A stretch of DNA of 64,000 nucleotides from SIG440 sp045120135 (GTDB lineage: Bacteria > Bacillota > Clostridia > Monoglobales > Monoglobaceae). Both the position numbers and the translations under genes were made by a program. The stretch lies in the NCBI GenBank assembly GCA_045120135.1, contig JBGVEN010000018.1:52764-116763 (forward strand), written 5' to 3'. The notes beneath the pieces were generated by a model. It saw only the letters and a program-made list of their open reading frames with translations. It searched no databases and had not been told where the DNA came from. Shown piece by piece: positions 1 to 8,098 of the stretch (position 1 is its first letter; every line of letters starts with the position of its first letter).

Positions 1-131
1 AACAGGCTACGGTCAAATATGTTCTCTTTAAGCTCTGGATTTTCTTTCGTATCAACGAAACTGCAAATTCTGAATTCACCCTCTTCAAAGCAGGCGGGGC
101 AACCCACGGTTGTTTTGTTCCACTGTGTCAT
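1..131 (-). CDS. CpXC-domain protein, N-terminal part
   Basis: This reading frame begins with ATG at 131 on the minus strand and runs out of the window after 43 residues. The visible part starts MTQWNKTTVGCPACFEEGEF and continues with a cysteine-containing strand and the segment NPELKENIF. The CPxC pair followed by the (N/D)PELK pattern is typical of CpXC domains, small putative metal-binding domains of unknown function found in Clostridia. A weak GAGAGG ribosome site lies 8 bases upstream. The gene starts 18 bases after the metA stop, so it is probably the third gene of the HAD-metA transcript. No function can be assigned. Confidence 0.6.
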   Translation of the reverse strand, partial: MTQWNKTTVGCPACFEEGEFRICSFVDTKENPELKENIFDRSL

Positions 132-149
132 TTTTTGTGCCTCTCAAAT

Positions 150-1073
150 CTATTTGATAGTTTTTATATCGTAAGGTGTGGTCTGGTAAACAAAGTAGTT
201 AAGCCAGTTGGAATAAAGCAGGTTTGCGTGAGAACGCCACTTTACAATCGGGTCCTTGGCTGGGTCATCATTAGGGAAGTAGTTTTTTGGAACTTTGATG
301 TCAAGCCCCTTGTTTACATCACGCATATATTCCTTTTGCAGAGTGTCGGCATCATATTCCGAGTGCCCGGTAATGAAAAACCGGCGTTCATTTTTGTCGG
401 TAACAATATATACACCTGCCTCGTCTGATTCTGCAAGAATTTCAAGGGAAGGAACTTTAAGAATATCCTCCTTGTCAACACAGGTATGTCGTGAATGCGG
501 AGCAAAAAATGTGTCATCAAAGCCACGAAGCAGAATTTTATGTTTTTTTTCAGCAGGGACGGTGTGTTCAAACACACCAAACACTTTTTCGGGAACCTCG
601 TGCTTGGGGACTCCGTAATGGTAGTAAAGCGCCGCCTGTGCACCCCAACATATGTGGAAGGTGGAGGTTACATTCTCCTTTGACCATTCCATAATCTGGC
701 AAAGCTCATCCCAGTAATCTACATCTTCAAATTCGAGGGTCTCAACGGGAGCGCCGGTGATGATAAGTCCGTCAAACTTGCTGTCTTTTATATCGTCAAA
801 GGTTTTGTAGAACGTCTCAATGTGACTTTTTGAAGTGTTTTTTGAAATATGAGTTTTTGTGTGTATAAACTGAACATTTATCTGAAGTGGAGTATTTCCC
901 AGAACTCTGAGTAACTGGGTTTCGGTCTCGACTTTTGTAGGCATAAGATTCAGTACAGCAATTTCAAGGGGTCGGATATCCTGTGTAAGAGCCCTTGTCT
1001 CGGTAATAACAAATATATTTTCGTTGTTAAGTATTTCAATTGCCGGTAATGAATCTGAAACTTTAATCGGCAT
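150..1073 (-). CDS. metA: Homoserine O-acyltransferase (acetyl-CoA type predicted)
   Basis: MetA activates homoserine by O-acylation in methionine synthesis. The 307-residue protein has the family start MPIKVSDSLPA, the catalytic cysteine in FHICWGAQ at residue 142, and the PHSRHT and TGHSEYD motifs with the histidine-glutamate pair. Residue 111, which in studied family members sets acyl-donor choice, is Glu (TGAPVE), as in acetyl-CoA-using enzymes, so homoserine O-acetyltransferase is more likely than succinyltransferase. A GTG three codons upstream (1082) would extend the frame, but it overlaps the AGGAGGTG ribosome site. The ATG at 1073, 8 bases past AGGAGG, is therefore chosen and gives canonical numbering. 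The gene lies 29 bases after the HAD gene, in the same operon. Confidence 0.94.
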   Translation of the reverse strand: MPIKVSDSLPAIEILNNENIFVITETRALTQDIRPLEIAVLNLMPTKVETETQLLRVLGNTPLQINVQFIHTKTHISKNTSKSHIETFYKTFDDIKDSKFDGLIITGAPVETLEFEDVDYWDELCQIMEWSKENVTSTFHICWGAQAALYYHYGVPKHEVPEKVFGVFEHTVPAEKKHKILLRGFDDTFFAPHSRHTCVDKEDILKVPSLEILAESDEAGVYIVTDKNERRFFITGHSEYDADTLQKEYMRDVNKGLDIKVPKNYFPNDDPAKDPIVKWRSHANLLYSNWLNYFVYQTTPYDIKTIK

Positions 1074-1102
1074 AAGAGGCACCTCCTGTTTATATGTATA
1101 TT

Positions 1103-1924
1103 CTAAAATATCAATTTGCCGCTGTCAATATCATCAATTACTTTTGCAATAGCGTGTTCCTCGTTGCTCACAGTGATGCGGTCGGCAACCGCCTTTGCGG
1201 CATCGCAGGCATTGGAAACGGCATAGCCGACTCCGGCGCAGCGTATCAGTTCAACGTCGTTGTCAAAGTCGCCGATTGCAACTGTTCTTTTTATGTCAAC
1301 GCCTAATATTTCGGTCAGCTTTGTAAGGCTCGTGCCTTTGGTTACGCCCTTTGGCAAAAGCTCATACAACGTCCGCTGTGAACGGATAAAGTCAAAGTTT
1401 TTGGATTTTGGATGATTGTTCAGCAAATCTATAAGGTCGAAGAGGACCTTTTCGTCGTCCTCGGTAAAAATAATTTTGGCGATAGGTTCGTTTATTTCTG
1501 TATAATGACATCTCAGGTCGGGCATATTAATTTCCTTGCGGAAATTAATCATTGCCTGATTGTATTTGCAGAAATAAACTTTTTTTGCAGTGTTTACCTG
1601 AATTCCAATCCCCGGCATAGTCTTATCAACTGCTTCAACAACTTCAAGTGCACAGCGGTCAACCGATGCCATCCATAAGAATTCGTCGGTGCGGTGGTCA
1701 TATACACCGCCGCCGTTTATACATCCGATGGGAACATTTGGCTTTACGGTGTTGCATATATCGGCTGCAGTAACCGGCATACGGCCTGTAATGATGGTAA
1801 ACATACCGCCACCCGCTTTAAAGTATTCAATTGCATCAAGGTTTTCCTTTGATACAGATTTATCACCTCGGAGAAGTGTTCCGTCAAGGTCTGTGCAGAT
1901 AAGTATTCCATCAAATTTTTTCAT
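1103..1924 (-). CDS. Cof-type HAD-superfamily phosphatase
   Basis: The 273-residue protein belongs to the Cof/YidA-like HAD hydrolases, cytosolic Mg-dependent phosphatases acting on sugar phosphates, FMN, PLP or similar metabolites. Motif I is CTDLDGTLL near the N-terminus with the nucleophile and acid-base aspartates, motif II lies in TIITGR, the C2-type cap follows, and motif IV is AIGDFDNDVELI. An upstream extension of the frame carries hydrophobic low-quality sequence and overlaps the promoter, so the ATG at 1924, 7 bases after GGGTG, is preferred. First gene of a minus-strand operon with metA. The substrate is not predictable from sequence. Confidence 0.88.
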   Translation of the reverse strand: MKKFDGILICTDLDGTLLRGDKSVSKENLDAIEYFKAGGGMFTIITGRMPVTAADICNTVKPNVPIGCINGGGVYDHRTDEFLWMASVDRCALEVVEAVDKTMPGIGIQVNTAKKVYFCKYNQAMINFRKEINMPDLRCHYTEINEPIAKIIFTEDDEKVLFDLIDLLNNHPKSKNFDFIRSQRTLYELLPKGVTKGTSLTKLTEILGVDIKRTVAIGDFDNDVELIRCAGVGYAVSNACDAAKAVADRITVSNEEHAIAKVIDDIDSGKLIF

Positions 1925-1952
1925 ATTTTCACCCGTAAAAAAATAATAATTT

Positions 1953-1981
1953 ATTATACCACAATTAAAAAAATATATCAA
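1953..1981 (-). promoter_or_regulatory. Sigma-A promoter of the HAD-metA operon
   Basis: Read on the minus strand: TTGATA (1981-1976), 17-base spacer, TATAAT (1958-1953), with TG one base upstream of the -10 (TGGTATAAT). It lies 29 bases before the start codon at 1924. Confidence 0.75.
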
Positions 1982-2069
1982 TATAAATTTATAAAAACGG
2001 CTAAACCCGCACTGAATCAAGCTTTTGTAAAACAAGCTCAAAAAAGAACAAAAAATATTATTTTTATGC

Positions 2070-2098
2070 TTGACATAAAAGACAAAAGTAGTTATAAT
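2070..2098 (+). promoter_or_regulatory. Consensus sigma-A promoter of rpsU
   Basis: TTGACA (2070-2075), 17 bases, TATAAT (2093-2098): a perfect match to the housekeeping consensus, fitting a ribosomal protein gene. It is divergent from the HAD-metA promoter about 90 bases away. Confidence 0.85.
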
Positions 2099-2181
2099 AA
2101 TATGGTAGAATTTTTTGTATTAAGATTGACGAAAGAAAATCCACATTTCCAATTATGTTATTGGAGGGAGGGAAATCAATA

Positions 2182-2358
2182 ATGGCTGAAATCAGAGTTA
2201 AAGATAATGAATCATTAGACAGTGCTCTTCGCCGCTTTAAGCGTTCATGTGCAAAGGCAGGCGTTTTATCAGAAGTTAGAAAAAGAGAACATTATGAAAA
2301 ACCCAGCGTAAGACGCAAAAAGAAATCAGAGGCTGCGAGAAAGCGCAAGTTCAGATAA
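2182..2358 (+). CDS. rpsU: 30S ribosomal protein S21
   Basis: The 58-residue basic protein (MAEIRVKDNESLDSALRRFK, ending in a Lys/Arg-rich tail) is bacterial S21, which binds the small subunit near the anti-Shine-Dalgarno end of 16S rRNA. Length and the DSALRRFKR core match the family. The ATG at 2182 is chosen because GGAGGGAGGG lies just upstream; an upstream in-frame ATG at 2155 would place that ribosome site inside the gene. It heads the cluster rpsU-yqeY-yqeG, and rpsU next to yqeY is a common arrangement in Firmicutes. Confidence 0.96.
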   Translation: MAEIRVKDNESLDSALRRFKRSCAKAGVLSEVRKREHYEKPSVRRKKKSEAARKRKFR

Positions 2359-2370
2359 TTCAATTGTTTA

Positions 2371-2407
2371 TTTAAGACCGCGGTCATTTTCGACAGCGGT
2401 CTTTAAA
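2371..2407 (+). terminator. Hairpin after rpsU
   Basis: AAGACCGC (2374-2381) pairs with GCGGTCTT (2396-2403), flanked by TTT/AAA pairing. There is no long T run, so it may be a partial terminator or processing site that sets rpsU above yqeY. Confidence 0.45.
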
Positions 2408-2427
2408 TATCTCAGGAGGTATTTAAT

Positions 2428-2871
2428 ATGTCATTAAAAGAAAAACTAATGGAAGATTTAAAGGCTGCAATGAAGGATAAGGATATTATCCGCAAGAATA
2501 CAGTTCAGATGGTTCGTTCATCAGTTCTCCAGTTCGAAAAGGATAACCTTACCGAGCTCGATGACGAGGGCGTTCTGGATGTAATCGCAAGGGAACTCAA
2601 AAAACGTCGCGATGTTCTGCCTGAATACGAAAAGAGCGGCAGAGACGATCTTATTGCAGATATGAACAAAGAGATTGAAACACTTCTTGCTTATCTTCCC
2701 AAACAGCTCACCCCCGAAGAACTTGAAGAGATTGTTGTGGCTGCGATTGCAGAAGTTGGCGCAACCTCTATGAAGGATATGGGTAAGATTATGGCTGCGG
2801 TTATGCCTAAAACAAAAGGCAGAGCCGACGGAAAAATGATTAATGCAATAGTTAAGGAAAAATTACAATAA
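2428..2871 (+). CDS. yqeY: GatB/YqeY domain protein
   Basis: The 147-residue protein is a stand-alone YqeY, an all-helical protein resembling the tRNA-binding tail domain of GatB in the Asp/Glu-tRNA amidotransferase. Its own role is not settled. Visible family features are the N-terminal SLKEKLMEDLKAAMKDKD, the RSSVLQFEKD segment and the C-terminal MKDMGKIMAAVMPKTKGRAD. CAGGAGGT sits 7 bases before the ATG. Usual length is about 148 residues, so the gene is intact. It follows rpsU after a weak hairpin. Confidence 0.93.
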   Translation: MSLKEKLMEDLKAAMKDKDIIRKNTVQMVRSSVLQFEKDNLTELDDEGVLDVIARELKKRRDVLPEYEKSGRDDLIADMNKEIETLLAYLPKQLTPEELEEIVVAAIAEVGATSMKDMGKIMAAVMPKTKGRADGKMINAIVKEKLQ

Positions 2872-2882
2872 GGTGAGAATAT

Positions 2883-3374
2883 ATGAGTAGTATTTTATTA
2901 CCCGATATATTTGCGGAAACTGTCTATGATATTGACCTTGATGCCCTGAAAAATGACGGTATACGTGGCTTTGTTTTTGATATTGACAATACGCTTGTAA
3001 CTTATGCCGATCCCATTGCAACCGAAAAGGTTATTGAATGGCTCGAGCGGCTGCGTGATATGGGGTTTAAGCTTTATATTGTGTCAAACAATGATAAGGA
3101 GAGAGTTCGTATTTTTTCTGAAAGTGTAAATCTGCCGCATTACGGAAAGGCGCTCAAACCTCTGAAAAAATATCTGAAAAAAGCATGCCGGAATATGGGT
3201 ATAGCACCCACTGAAACAGCGCTTGTGGGTGACCAGCTTTTTACGGATATATGGGGCGGAAATCTTATGAATATGAAAACCATACTTGTAAAGCCTATTT
3301 CTGAGGTGGAGGATGGTTTTGTAAAGTTCAAAAGACGGTTTGAAAGACGGATATTACGGAAAATGGATAGATAG
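2883..3374 (+). CDS. yqeG: YqeG family HAD IIIA-type phosphatase
   Basis: The 163-residue protein has the HAD nucleophile motif FDIDNTLVTY (about residues 33-42), motif II VSNND, and motif III/IV LVGDQLFTDIWGGN. These mark the YqeG family of small capless HAD phosphatases found across Firmicutes; the Bacillus homologue lies in the yqeG-yqeH cluster. The substrate is unknown. It starts 11 bases after yqeY and ends 11 bases before the next gene, so it is part of one transcript. Confidence 0.9.
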   Translation: MSSILLPDIFAETVYDIDLDALKNDGIRGFVFDIDNTLVTYADPIATEKVIEWLERLRDMGFKLYIVSNNDKERVRIFSESVNLPHYGKALKPLKKYLKKACRNMGIAPTETALVGDQLFTDIWGGNLMNMKTILVKPISEVEDGFVKFKRRFERRILRKMDR

Positions 3375-3385
3375 GAGTGTTGTAG

Positions 3386-4252
3386 GTGGCAGCAATTTTA
3401 GGGCCGGCAGGTAACTGCGAGGATTTCTACGCCGCAGGCCACAAGTCGTCGCTTGAAGCACCCAAGTGGGTGCGGGAAAACGGGCTTGGCGCATACGAGT
3501 ATCAATGTGGTAAGGGTGTGAAGATTTCCGACGAAGCGGCACAGACCCTGGGGGAGAACGCCCGTGAAAACGGGATTGTTCTTTCGGTACACGCACCTTA
3601 TTATATAAGTCTTTCTTCAATTGAATCAGAAAAACGTGACAGAAGTATTGATTATATATTGCAGACCCTTAATGCGGCAAAGTGTATGGATGCAAAACGG
3701 ATAGTTGTTCATTCGGGAACTGCTGGAAGCATAACTCGCCGTGAGGCTATGGAGCTTGCCAAGGACACGCTTTTAAGAAGTCTGAAAGCGGCAGATGATG
3801 CAGGCTTTGGCGATATATTTATATGTCCGGAGACAATGGGTAAGGTAAAACAACTTGGAACTGTTGATGAGGTTATTGAACTTTGCAGTCTTGACGAGCG
3901 GCTGATACCCACAATTGACTTTGGTCATGTCAACGCAATGACTCTGGGTGGACTTAAAACAATGTCAGATTTTGAGGCAGTATTTAATTCTCTGGAGAAC
4001 AAATTAGGTGGTTGGCGTGCAAAAAACTTCCATGCGCATTATAGCAGAATTGAATATACAAACGCCGGCGAGAAGAAGCACCATTGCTTTTCGGAAACCG
4101 AGTACGAGCCGGAGTTTGAGCCTATTGCCGAAATTGTTGCAAAACGGGATTTGTCACCGATAATAATTTGCGAAACACGGGGTACCCAAACCCGTGATGC
4201 GGCAGAAATGCAAGGTATATGCAGGAGGTATCAGAATGTATTCAAAGCTTGA
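3386..4252 (+). CDS. TIM-barrel protein of the endonuclease IV / sugar isomerase superfamily
   Basis: The 288-residue protein is an AP endonuclease 2-type (xylose isomerase-like) TIM barrel. Segments matching endonuclease IV are LSVHAPYYISL, RIVVHSG, ICPETMGK, TIDFGHVNA and NFHAHYSRIEY, which carry the His, Glu and Asp metal ligands for a trinuclear zinc site. It may repair abasic DNA as a deoxyribonuclease IV relative, but a carbohydrate isomerase role cannot be excluded. The start is GTG at 3386, 8 bases after AGGAG. Its last 17 bases overlap the start of the M24 peptidase, indicating translational coupling. Confidence 0.78.
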   Translation: MAAILGPAGNCEDFYAAGHKSSLEAPKWVRENGLGAYEYQCGKGVKISDEAAQTLGENARENGIVLSVHAPYYISLSSIESEKRDRSIDYILQTLNAAKCMDAKRIVVHSGTAGSITRREAMELAKDTLLRSLKAADDAGFGDIFICPETMGKVKQLGTVDEVIELCSLDERLIPTIDFGHVNAMTLGGLKTMSDFEAVFNSLENKLGGWRAKNFHAHYSRIEYTNAGEKKHHCFSETEYEPEFEPIAEIVAKRDLSPIIICETRGTQTRDAAEMQGICRRYQNVFKA

Positions 4253-5267
4253 TGAACTTCTTAAAAATTGCGATGCCGTGCTTATGACATCACCGCATAA
4301 TATGCGGTATTTCAGCGGCTTTTCCGGCGGTGAGGGTGCTGTTTTGGTAACCTCAAACGAAAAAACAGTATATACCGATTCGCGATATACCGAGGCAGCA
4401 CAGCTTGAGGCAAAAGCGTTCAATGTTGTTGAGACAAACAACTGGTTGTGCGAATTGAAAGGTTTTGCCTCAATTATATTTGAGGACGAAGAGGTAAGTG
4501 CTGCCGACTACGAAAAGTTGAAAAAAGCATTACCCAAAACAAAGCTTATATCAGGCTCGGCAGAGCTTAAAAAACTGCGTATGGTCAAAACCGAGGCGGA
4601 ACTAGAAAAAATTGCAGAAGCTGAAGCTTTGGCTTGCCGTGCTTTTGGAAATATCCTTGGAATAATCAAGCCGGGACTTTGTGAATTTGAACTTGCCGCA
4701 GAGCTTGAATATTATATGAAGAAAAACGGCGGTGAGGGTACTTCCTTTGAAACAATAGCAATATCGGGTGCACGAACAAGCCTTCCTCACGGTGTGCCAA
4801 CGAATAAAAAAATTCAGATGGGCGATTTTGTGACAATGGATTTCGGTTGTAAAATCGGAGGCTATTGTGCTGATATGACCCGAACTGTTGTAGTTGGCAA
4901 AGCAAGTGAGGAGCAAAGGAAGATATATAATATAGTAAAAACTGCTCAGCAGGCAGCCCTTGATTTTATCCGTGAGGGCGTTACGGGTAAGGCGGCAGAT
5001 GCGGCGGCACGTAAGATTATCGAAGATGCAGGCTATGGCGAATATTTCAGACACTCTCTTGGACACGGTGTCGGACTTCTGGTTCATGAACTTCCGAACC
5101 TTTCGCCCAAATCGGAAATTGAGCTGAAAACAAATATGGTTGTATCCTGTGAGCCGGGGATATATATACCGGATTTCGGCGGCGTAAGAATTGAGGATTT
5201 AGTCATTGTCAAAGCGGATGGAAATATAAATCTTACACCGGCAACCAAGGAATTGATTGAAATTTAA
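4236..5267 (+). CDS. M24 family Xaa-Pro peptidase (YqhT/PepQ-like)
   Basis: The 343-residue protein has a creatinase-like N-terminal domain (about 1-115) and a pita-bread catalytic domain. Metal ligands are visible in MDFGCKIGGYCADMTRT (two Asp), HSLGHGVGLLVHE (His), SCEPGIY (Glu) and GGVRIEDL (Glu). It probably removes N-terminal residues from Xaa-Pro peptides in the cytosol. The ATG at 4236, 7 bases after AGGAGG, is used; the longer frame to 4194 lies inside the upstream gene. A peptidase of this type directly before efp is a conserved order (yqhT-efp in Bacillus), which supports the call. Confidence 0.92.
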   Translation: MYSKLDELLKNCDAVLMTSPHNMRYFSGFSGGEGAVLVTSNEKTVYTDSRYTEAAQLEAKAFNVVETNNWLCELKGFASIIFEDEEVSAADYEKLKKALPKTKLISGSAELKKLRMVKTEAELEKIAEAEALACRAFGNILGIIKPGLCEFELAAELEYYMKKNGGEGTSFETIAISGARTSLPHGVPTNKKIQMGDFVTMDFGCKIGGYCADMTRTVVVGKASEEQRKIYNIVKTAQQAALDFIREGVTGKAADAAARKIIEDAGYGEYFRHSLGHGVGLLVHELPNLSPKSEIELKTNMVVSCEPGIYIPDFGGVRIEDLVIVKADGNINLTPATKELIEI

Positions 5268-5297
5268 CATTTCTTTACGGTTATTTCAAAATTCTTC

Positions 5298-5326
5298 TTG
5301 ATTTTTTTAGAATAGTAGTATACAAT
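5298..5326 (+). promoter_or_regulatory. Promoter of efp
   Basis: TTGATT (5298-5303), 17 bases, TACAAT (5321-5326), 36 bases before the efp start. It gives efp its own promoter in addition to readthrough from the upstream peptidase. Confidence 0.75.
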
Positions 5327-5361
5327 ATAATAAGTAAAAAATAATTTGGAGGGAAATACCA

Positions 5362-5916
5362 ATGATATCTGCAGGTGATTTCAGAAACGGCATTACTTTC
5401 GAGTTCGAAGGCAATGTTTATCAGGTTGTAGAATTTCAGCATGTAAAGCCCGGTAAAGGTGCAGCGTTTGTAAGAACAAAGATGAAGAATGTTGTTACCG
5501 GCGGCGTTGTTGAAAGAAGCTTTAACCCCACAGAAAAGGTTGAAAAAGCACATATTGAAAGAAAGGATATGGAATATATATACGAAGACGGCGGTCTTTA
5601 CTATTTTATGGACCAGGACTACGAGCAGATTCCGCTCAGCGCTGACCAGCTTGGCGACGCACTCAAGTTCGTTAAGGAAAATATGACCGTTACAATCCTT
5701 TCATACAAGGGTAATGTATTTGCAGTTGAACCCCCGACATTCGTTGAGCTCGAAGTTATTGCAACTGAGCCCGGCGTTAAGGGTAACACAGCTACAAACG
5801 TTACCAAGCCCGCAACTGTTGAAACAGGCGCAATTGTTACTGTACCTATGTTCATCAATGAAGGCGATAAAATCAAGATTGATACCAGAACATCAGAGTA
5901 TCTCTCAAGAGTATAA
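5362..5916 (+). CDS. efp: Elongation factor P
   Basis: EF-P enters the ribosomal E site and relieves stalling at polyproline stretches. The 184-residue protein has the three-domain family length. The tip of domain I reads HVKPGKGAAF with Lys32, the residue that carries a 5-aminopentanol group in Bacillus subtilis EF-P; no modification gene is visible here. The C-terminal KIDTRTSEYLSRV is the classic EF-P ending. GGAGGG precedes the ATG. It is followed by a strong terminator. Confidence 0.97.
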   Translation: MISAGDFRNGITFEFEGNVYQVVEFQHVKPGKGAAFVRTKMKNVVTGGVVERSFNPTEKVEKAHIERKDMEYIYEDGGLYYFMDQDYEQIPLSADQLGDALKFVKENMTVTILSYKGNVFAVEPPTFVELEVIATEPGVKGNTATNVTKPATVETGAIVTVPMFINEGDKIKIDTRTSEYLSRV

Positions 5917-5929
5917 CATAAAACCTAAA

Positions 5930-5966
5930 CAATACCCACCATTATGGTGGGTATTGTCATTATTTT
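5930..5966 (+). terminator. Rho-independent terminator of efp
   Basis: CAATACCCACC (5930-5940) pairs with GGTGGGTATTG (5946-5956) over a 5-base loop, followed by a T-rich stretch. Confidence 0.85.
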
Positions 5967-5977
5967 AAAAAATTTCC

Positions 5978-6006
5978 TTTACTATTCTTAAAATATGTGG
6001 TAGAAT
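5978..6006 (+). promoter_or_regulatory. Promoter of the CD1247-like gene
   Basis: TTTACT (5978-5983), 17 bases, TAGAAT (6001-6006), 39 bases before the start codon. Confidence 0.65.
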
Positions 6007-6045
6007 AATATAGTAATATAAATTTATTTTACGGAGGATTTTAAA

Positions 6046-6465
6046 ATGGCTGAACTTACAAATCGTGCAGCATACCTTAAGGGTCTTGCTGACGGAATGA
6101 AACTGGATACAGAAAAGAACGAAGGCAGACTTCTTTCAGAGATTATTGAGCTTCTCAATGACATTGCGGTTGAGGTTGAATCTCTTGATGCAGAGCAAGG
6201 CTTCCTTGCGGACCAGATTGAGGACCTTGACGAGGAAATCGAGGTTATCGGTAACGAAGTATTTGATGAATACGACGAAGCAGATGATGACGAATTTGAA
6301 ATCTGCTGTCAGGGCTGCGGCGAAGAAATTATCGTAACTGCAGAAGACCTGATGGACGGCGAAATTATCTGTCCCGAATGCGGCGAAACAATCGAATTTG
6401 ACTTTGATTGCGACTGCGACTGCAACAACTGCGAATGCGAAGGCGACTGCGACGATTGCGAATAA
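6046..6465 (+). CDS. CD1247 N-terminal domain-like zinc-ribbon protein
   Basis: The 139-residue protein begins with a helical segment YLKGLADGMKLDTEKNEGRL and an acidic coiled region, as in the CD1247 N-terminal domain family of Clostridia. A zinc ribbon follows (CCQGCGEE ... CPECGE, about residues 87-110). The final 25 residues are an extreme Cys/Asp/Asn tail (DCDCDCNNCECEGDCDDCE) with many CxC and CxxC spacings. No function is established; metal binding is likely from composition. It is a single-gene unit with its own promoter and terminator. Usual relatives lack such a long cysteine tail as far as I recall. Confidence 0.7.
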   Translation: MAELTNRAAYLKGLADGMKLDTEKNEGRLLSEIIELLNDIAVEVESLDAEQGFLADQIEDLDEEIEVIGNEVFDEYDEADDDEFEICCQGCGEEIIVTAEDLMDGEIICPECGETIEFDFDCDCDCNNCECEGDCDDCE

Positions 6466-6484
6466 TTTATAAAAAGGATTTATA

Positions 6485-6518
6485 CAAGCAGACTCTTATT
6501 GGGTCTGTTTGTTTTTTT
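6485..6518 (+). terminator. Terminator after the CD1247-like gene
   Basis: An 11-bp stem (6485-6495 with 6501-6511, one G-T pair internally) with a 5-base loop is followed by seven T residues. Confidence 0.75.
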
Positions 6519-6603
6519 GTGAACCAAAACCCTTGCCGGCGTGTAATATGTAAGTAGCATAAATTATGCATTTTCAAATTACATTTTGGAGGTAAGGTCA
6601 AAT

Positions 6604-7401
6604 ATGAGTAATGTAGGAGCGGCAATTCTGCTGACATCACTCGCCGGACTTTCAACCGGCATAGGCGGTCTTGTTGCTTTTTTTTCAAAAAATACAAACA
6701 AAAGATTTCTTGCATTTACCCTTGGCGTATCTGCTGGTGTTATGGTCTATGTCTCGTTTGTGGAGCTTCTTGCAAAAGCGATGTCAGTTCTCGGTGAGCA
6801 GTATGGTGTAAAATCGGGTGCTGCTCTGGCTGCGGCAATGTTCTTTTGTGGAATGTTTCTGGCTGCTGTTATCGATCGTTTTGTACCGGAATCCCAAAGT
6901 GCAAAGGTACTGAAAAAGGGAAAAGGCTGTGACGGCGCGGAAAAAAAAGGAAACTTGCTACGTACGGGATTGGTTACGGCGCTTGTTATGGGACTTCATA
7001 ACTTCCCCGAGGGAATGGCAACCTTTGTATCAGCGCTACAGTCACCCGTAATGGCAATTCCTATTGTTGTGGCGATTGCGATACACAATATTCCTGAGGG
7101 CATAGCGGTGGCTGTGCCGATATTTTATGCTACGGGCAATCGCGCCAAAGCGTTTCTCTATTCGCTTGTTTCCGGCATTGCTGAACCGGTGGGAGCAATA
7201 ATTGGTTATCTTCTGCTGATGCCGTTTATAAACGATACTGTTAATGCTATGGTATTTGCGATTGTGGCAGGGATAATGGTGTTTATCTCGGTGAGCGAGC
7301 TGTTGCCGTCAGCGCAGAAATACAGCGGAAATCATATATCCGTATATGGACTTATCTGCGGCATGGCAGTAATGGCGGTAAGCCTGATTGGATTTATGTA
7401 A
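6604..7401 (+). CDS. zupT: ZIP family metal transporter (ZupT-like)
   Basis: The 265-residue membrane protein has about eight transmembrane helices. The two metal-binding helices carry HNFPEG and HNIPEG, the hallmark of ZIP transporters of the ZupT/GufA group, which import zinc and often iron or manganese. A charged loop (KKGKGCDGAEKKGN) separates the helices as usual for ZIPs. The start is the ATG at 6604 after GGAGGTAAGG; a TTG at 6586 lies inside the ribosome site and is rejected. No Zur-type operator was recognised upstream. Its position before the rubrerythrin/ferritin cluster would suit iron supply, which is inference. Confidence 0.9.
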   Translation: MSNVGAAILLTSLAGLSTGIGGLVAFFSKNTNKRFLAFTLGVSAGVMVYVSFVELLAKAMSVLGEQYGVKSGAALAAAMFFCGMFLAAVIDRFVPESQSAKVLKKGKGCDGAEKKGNLLRTGLVTALVMGLHNFPEGMATFVSALQSPVMAIPIVVAIAIHNIPEGIAVAVPIFYATGNRAKAFLYSLVSGIAEPVGAIIGYLLLMPFINDTVNAMVFAIVAGIMVFISVSELLPSAQKYSGNHISVYGLICGMAVMAVSLIGFM

Positions 7402-7408
7402 AAAAGTA

Positions 7409-7437
7409 TTGATTTTTTGGTTTTGTAGTGGTAATAT
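7409..7437 (+). promoter_or_regulatory. Promoter of rubrerythrin
   Basis: TTGATT (7409-7414), 17 bases, TAATAT (7432-7437), 39 bases before the gene. The surrounding bases show no clear PerR palindrome. Confidence 0.65.
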
Positions 7438-7476
7438 TATCCTATAAATTAAAACTGCGAAAGGTGGAATATAAAA

Positions 7477-8016
7477 ATGGCACAGCTTAAAGGTTCAAAA
7501 ACAGAAGCAAATCTGATGGCGGCGTTCGCCGGTGAGTCTCAGGCAAGAAACAAGTATACTTACTATGCATCAAAGGCAAAGAAAGACGGTTATGTTCAGA
7601 TAGCTGAATTGTTTGAGGAAACTGCAAATCAGGAAAAAGAACACGCAAAAATCTGGTTCAAGCTTCTTCACGACGGTATAGGTGCAACTCCTGAAAACCT
7701 CAAAGACGGTATTGAGGGCGAGAACTATGAATGGACAGAAATGTATCCTGAATTTGCAAAGGTTGCAAAGGAAGAAGGCTTTACCGAAATCGCAGCCCTT
7801 TTTGAAATGGTTGCAGCAATCGAAAAGGCACACGAAGACAGATATAAGAAACTGCTTTCAAATATTGAAGAAGGCGTTGTGTTCTCAAAAGACGGCGATG
7901 TAATCTGGCAGTGCTTCAACTGCGGTCACCTCGTTGTAGGTAAAAAAGCTCCCGAAATGTGCCCTGTTTGTGCACATCCCCAGAGCTATTTCAGGGTAAA
8001 GGCTGAAAACTATTAA
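7477..8016 (+). CDS. rbr: Rubrerythrin
   Basis: Rubrerythrin reduces hydrogen peroxide to water in anaerobes using a diiron site and a rubredoxin electron donor. The 179-residue protein has the N-terminal ferritin-like four-helix bundle with ligands in AFAGESQARNKY, ANQEKEHAKIW and AIEKAHEDRY, and the C-terminal rubredoxin-like domain with CFNCGH and CPVCAHP. Order and length match classical rubrerythrins. It has its own promoter and terminator and precedes a PerR-like regulator, so peroxide control is plausible. Confidence 0.96.
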   Translation: MAQLKGSKTEANLMAAFAGESQARNKYTYYASKAKKDGYVQIAELFEETANQEKEHAKIWFKLLHDGIGATPENLKDGIEGENYEWTEMYPEFAKVAKEEGFTEIAALFEMVAAIEKAHEDRYKKLLSNIEEGVVFSKDGDVIWQCFNCGHLVVGKKAPEMCPVCAHPQSYFRVKAENY

Positions 8017-8038
8017 ATCTTTAATATAGACTACTAGT

Positions 8039-8075
8039 ATCATTCCGCGCATACTTTTGTGCGGAATGATTTTTT
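8039..8075 (+). terminator. Terminator of rbr
   Basis: ATCATTCCGC (8039-8048) pairs with GCGGAATGAT (8061-8070), with a few further pairs into the loop and six T residues after the stem. Confidence 0.85.
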
Positions 8076-8098
8076 GTGCAAAAAAATTAAAAAAACTA

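Noticed and set aside
4602..5087. A 161-codon minus-strand frame opposite the M24 peptidase
   Set aside because: It lies wholly inside a well supported gene, has no ribosome site, and its translation shows no motif.
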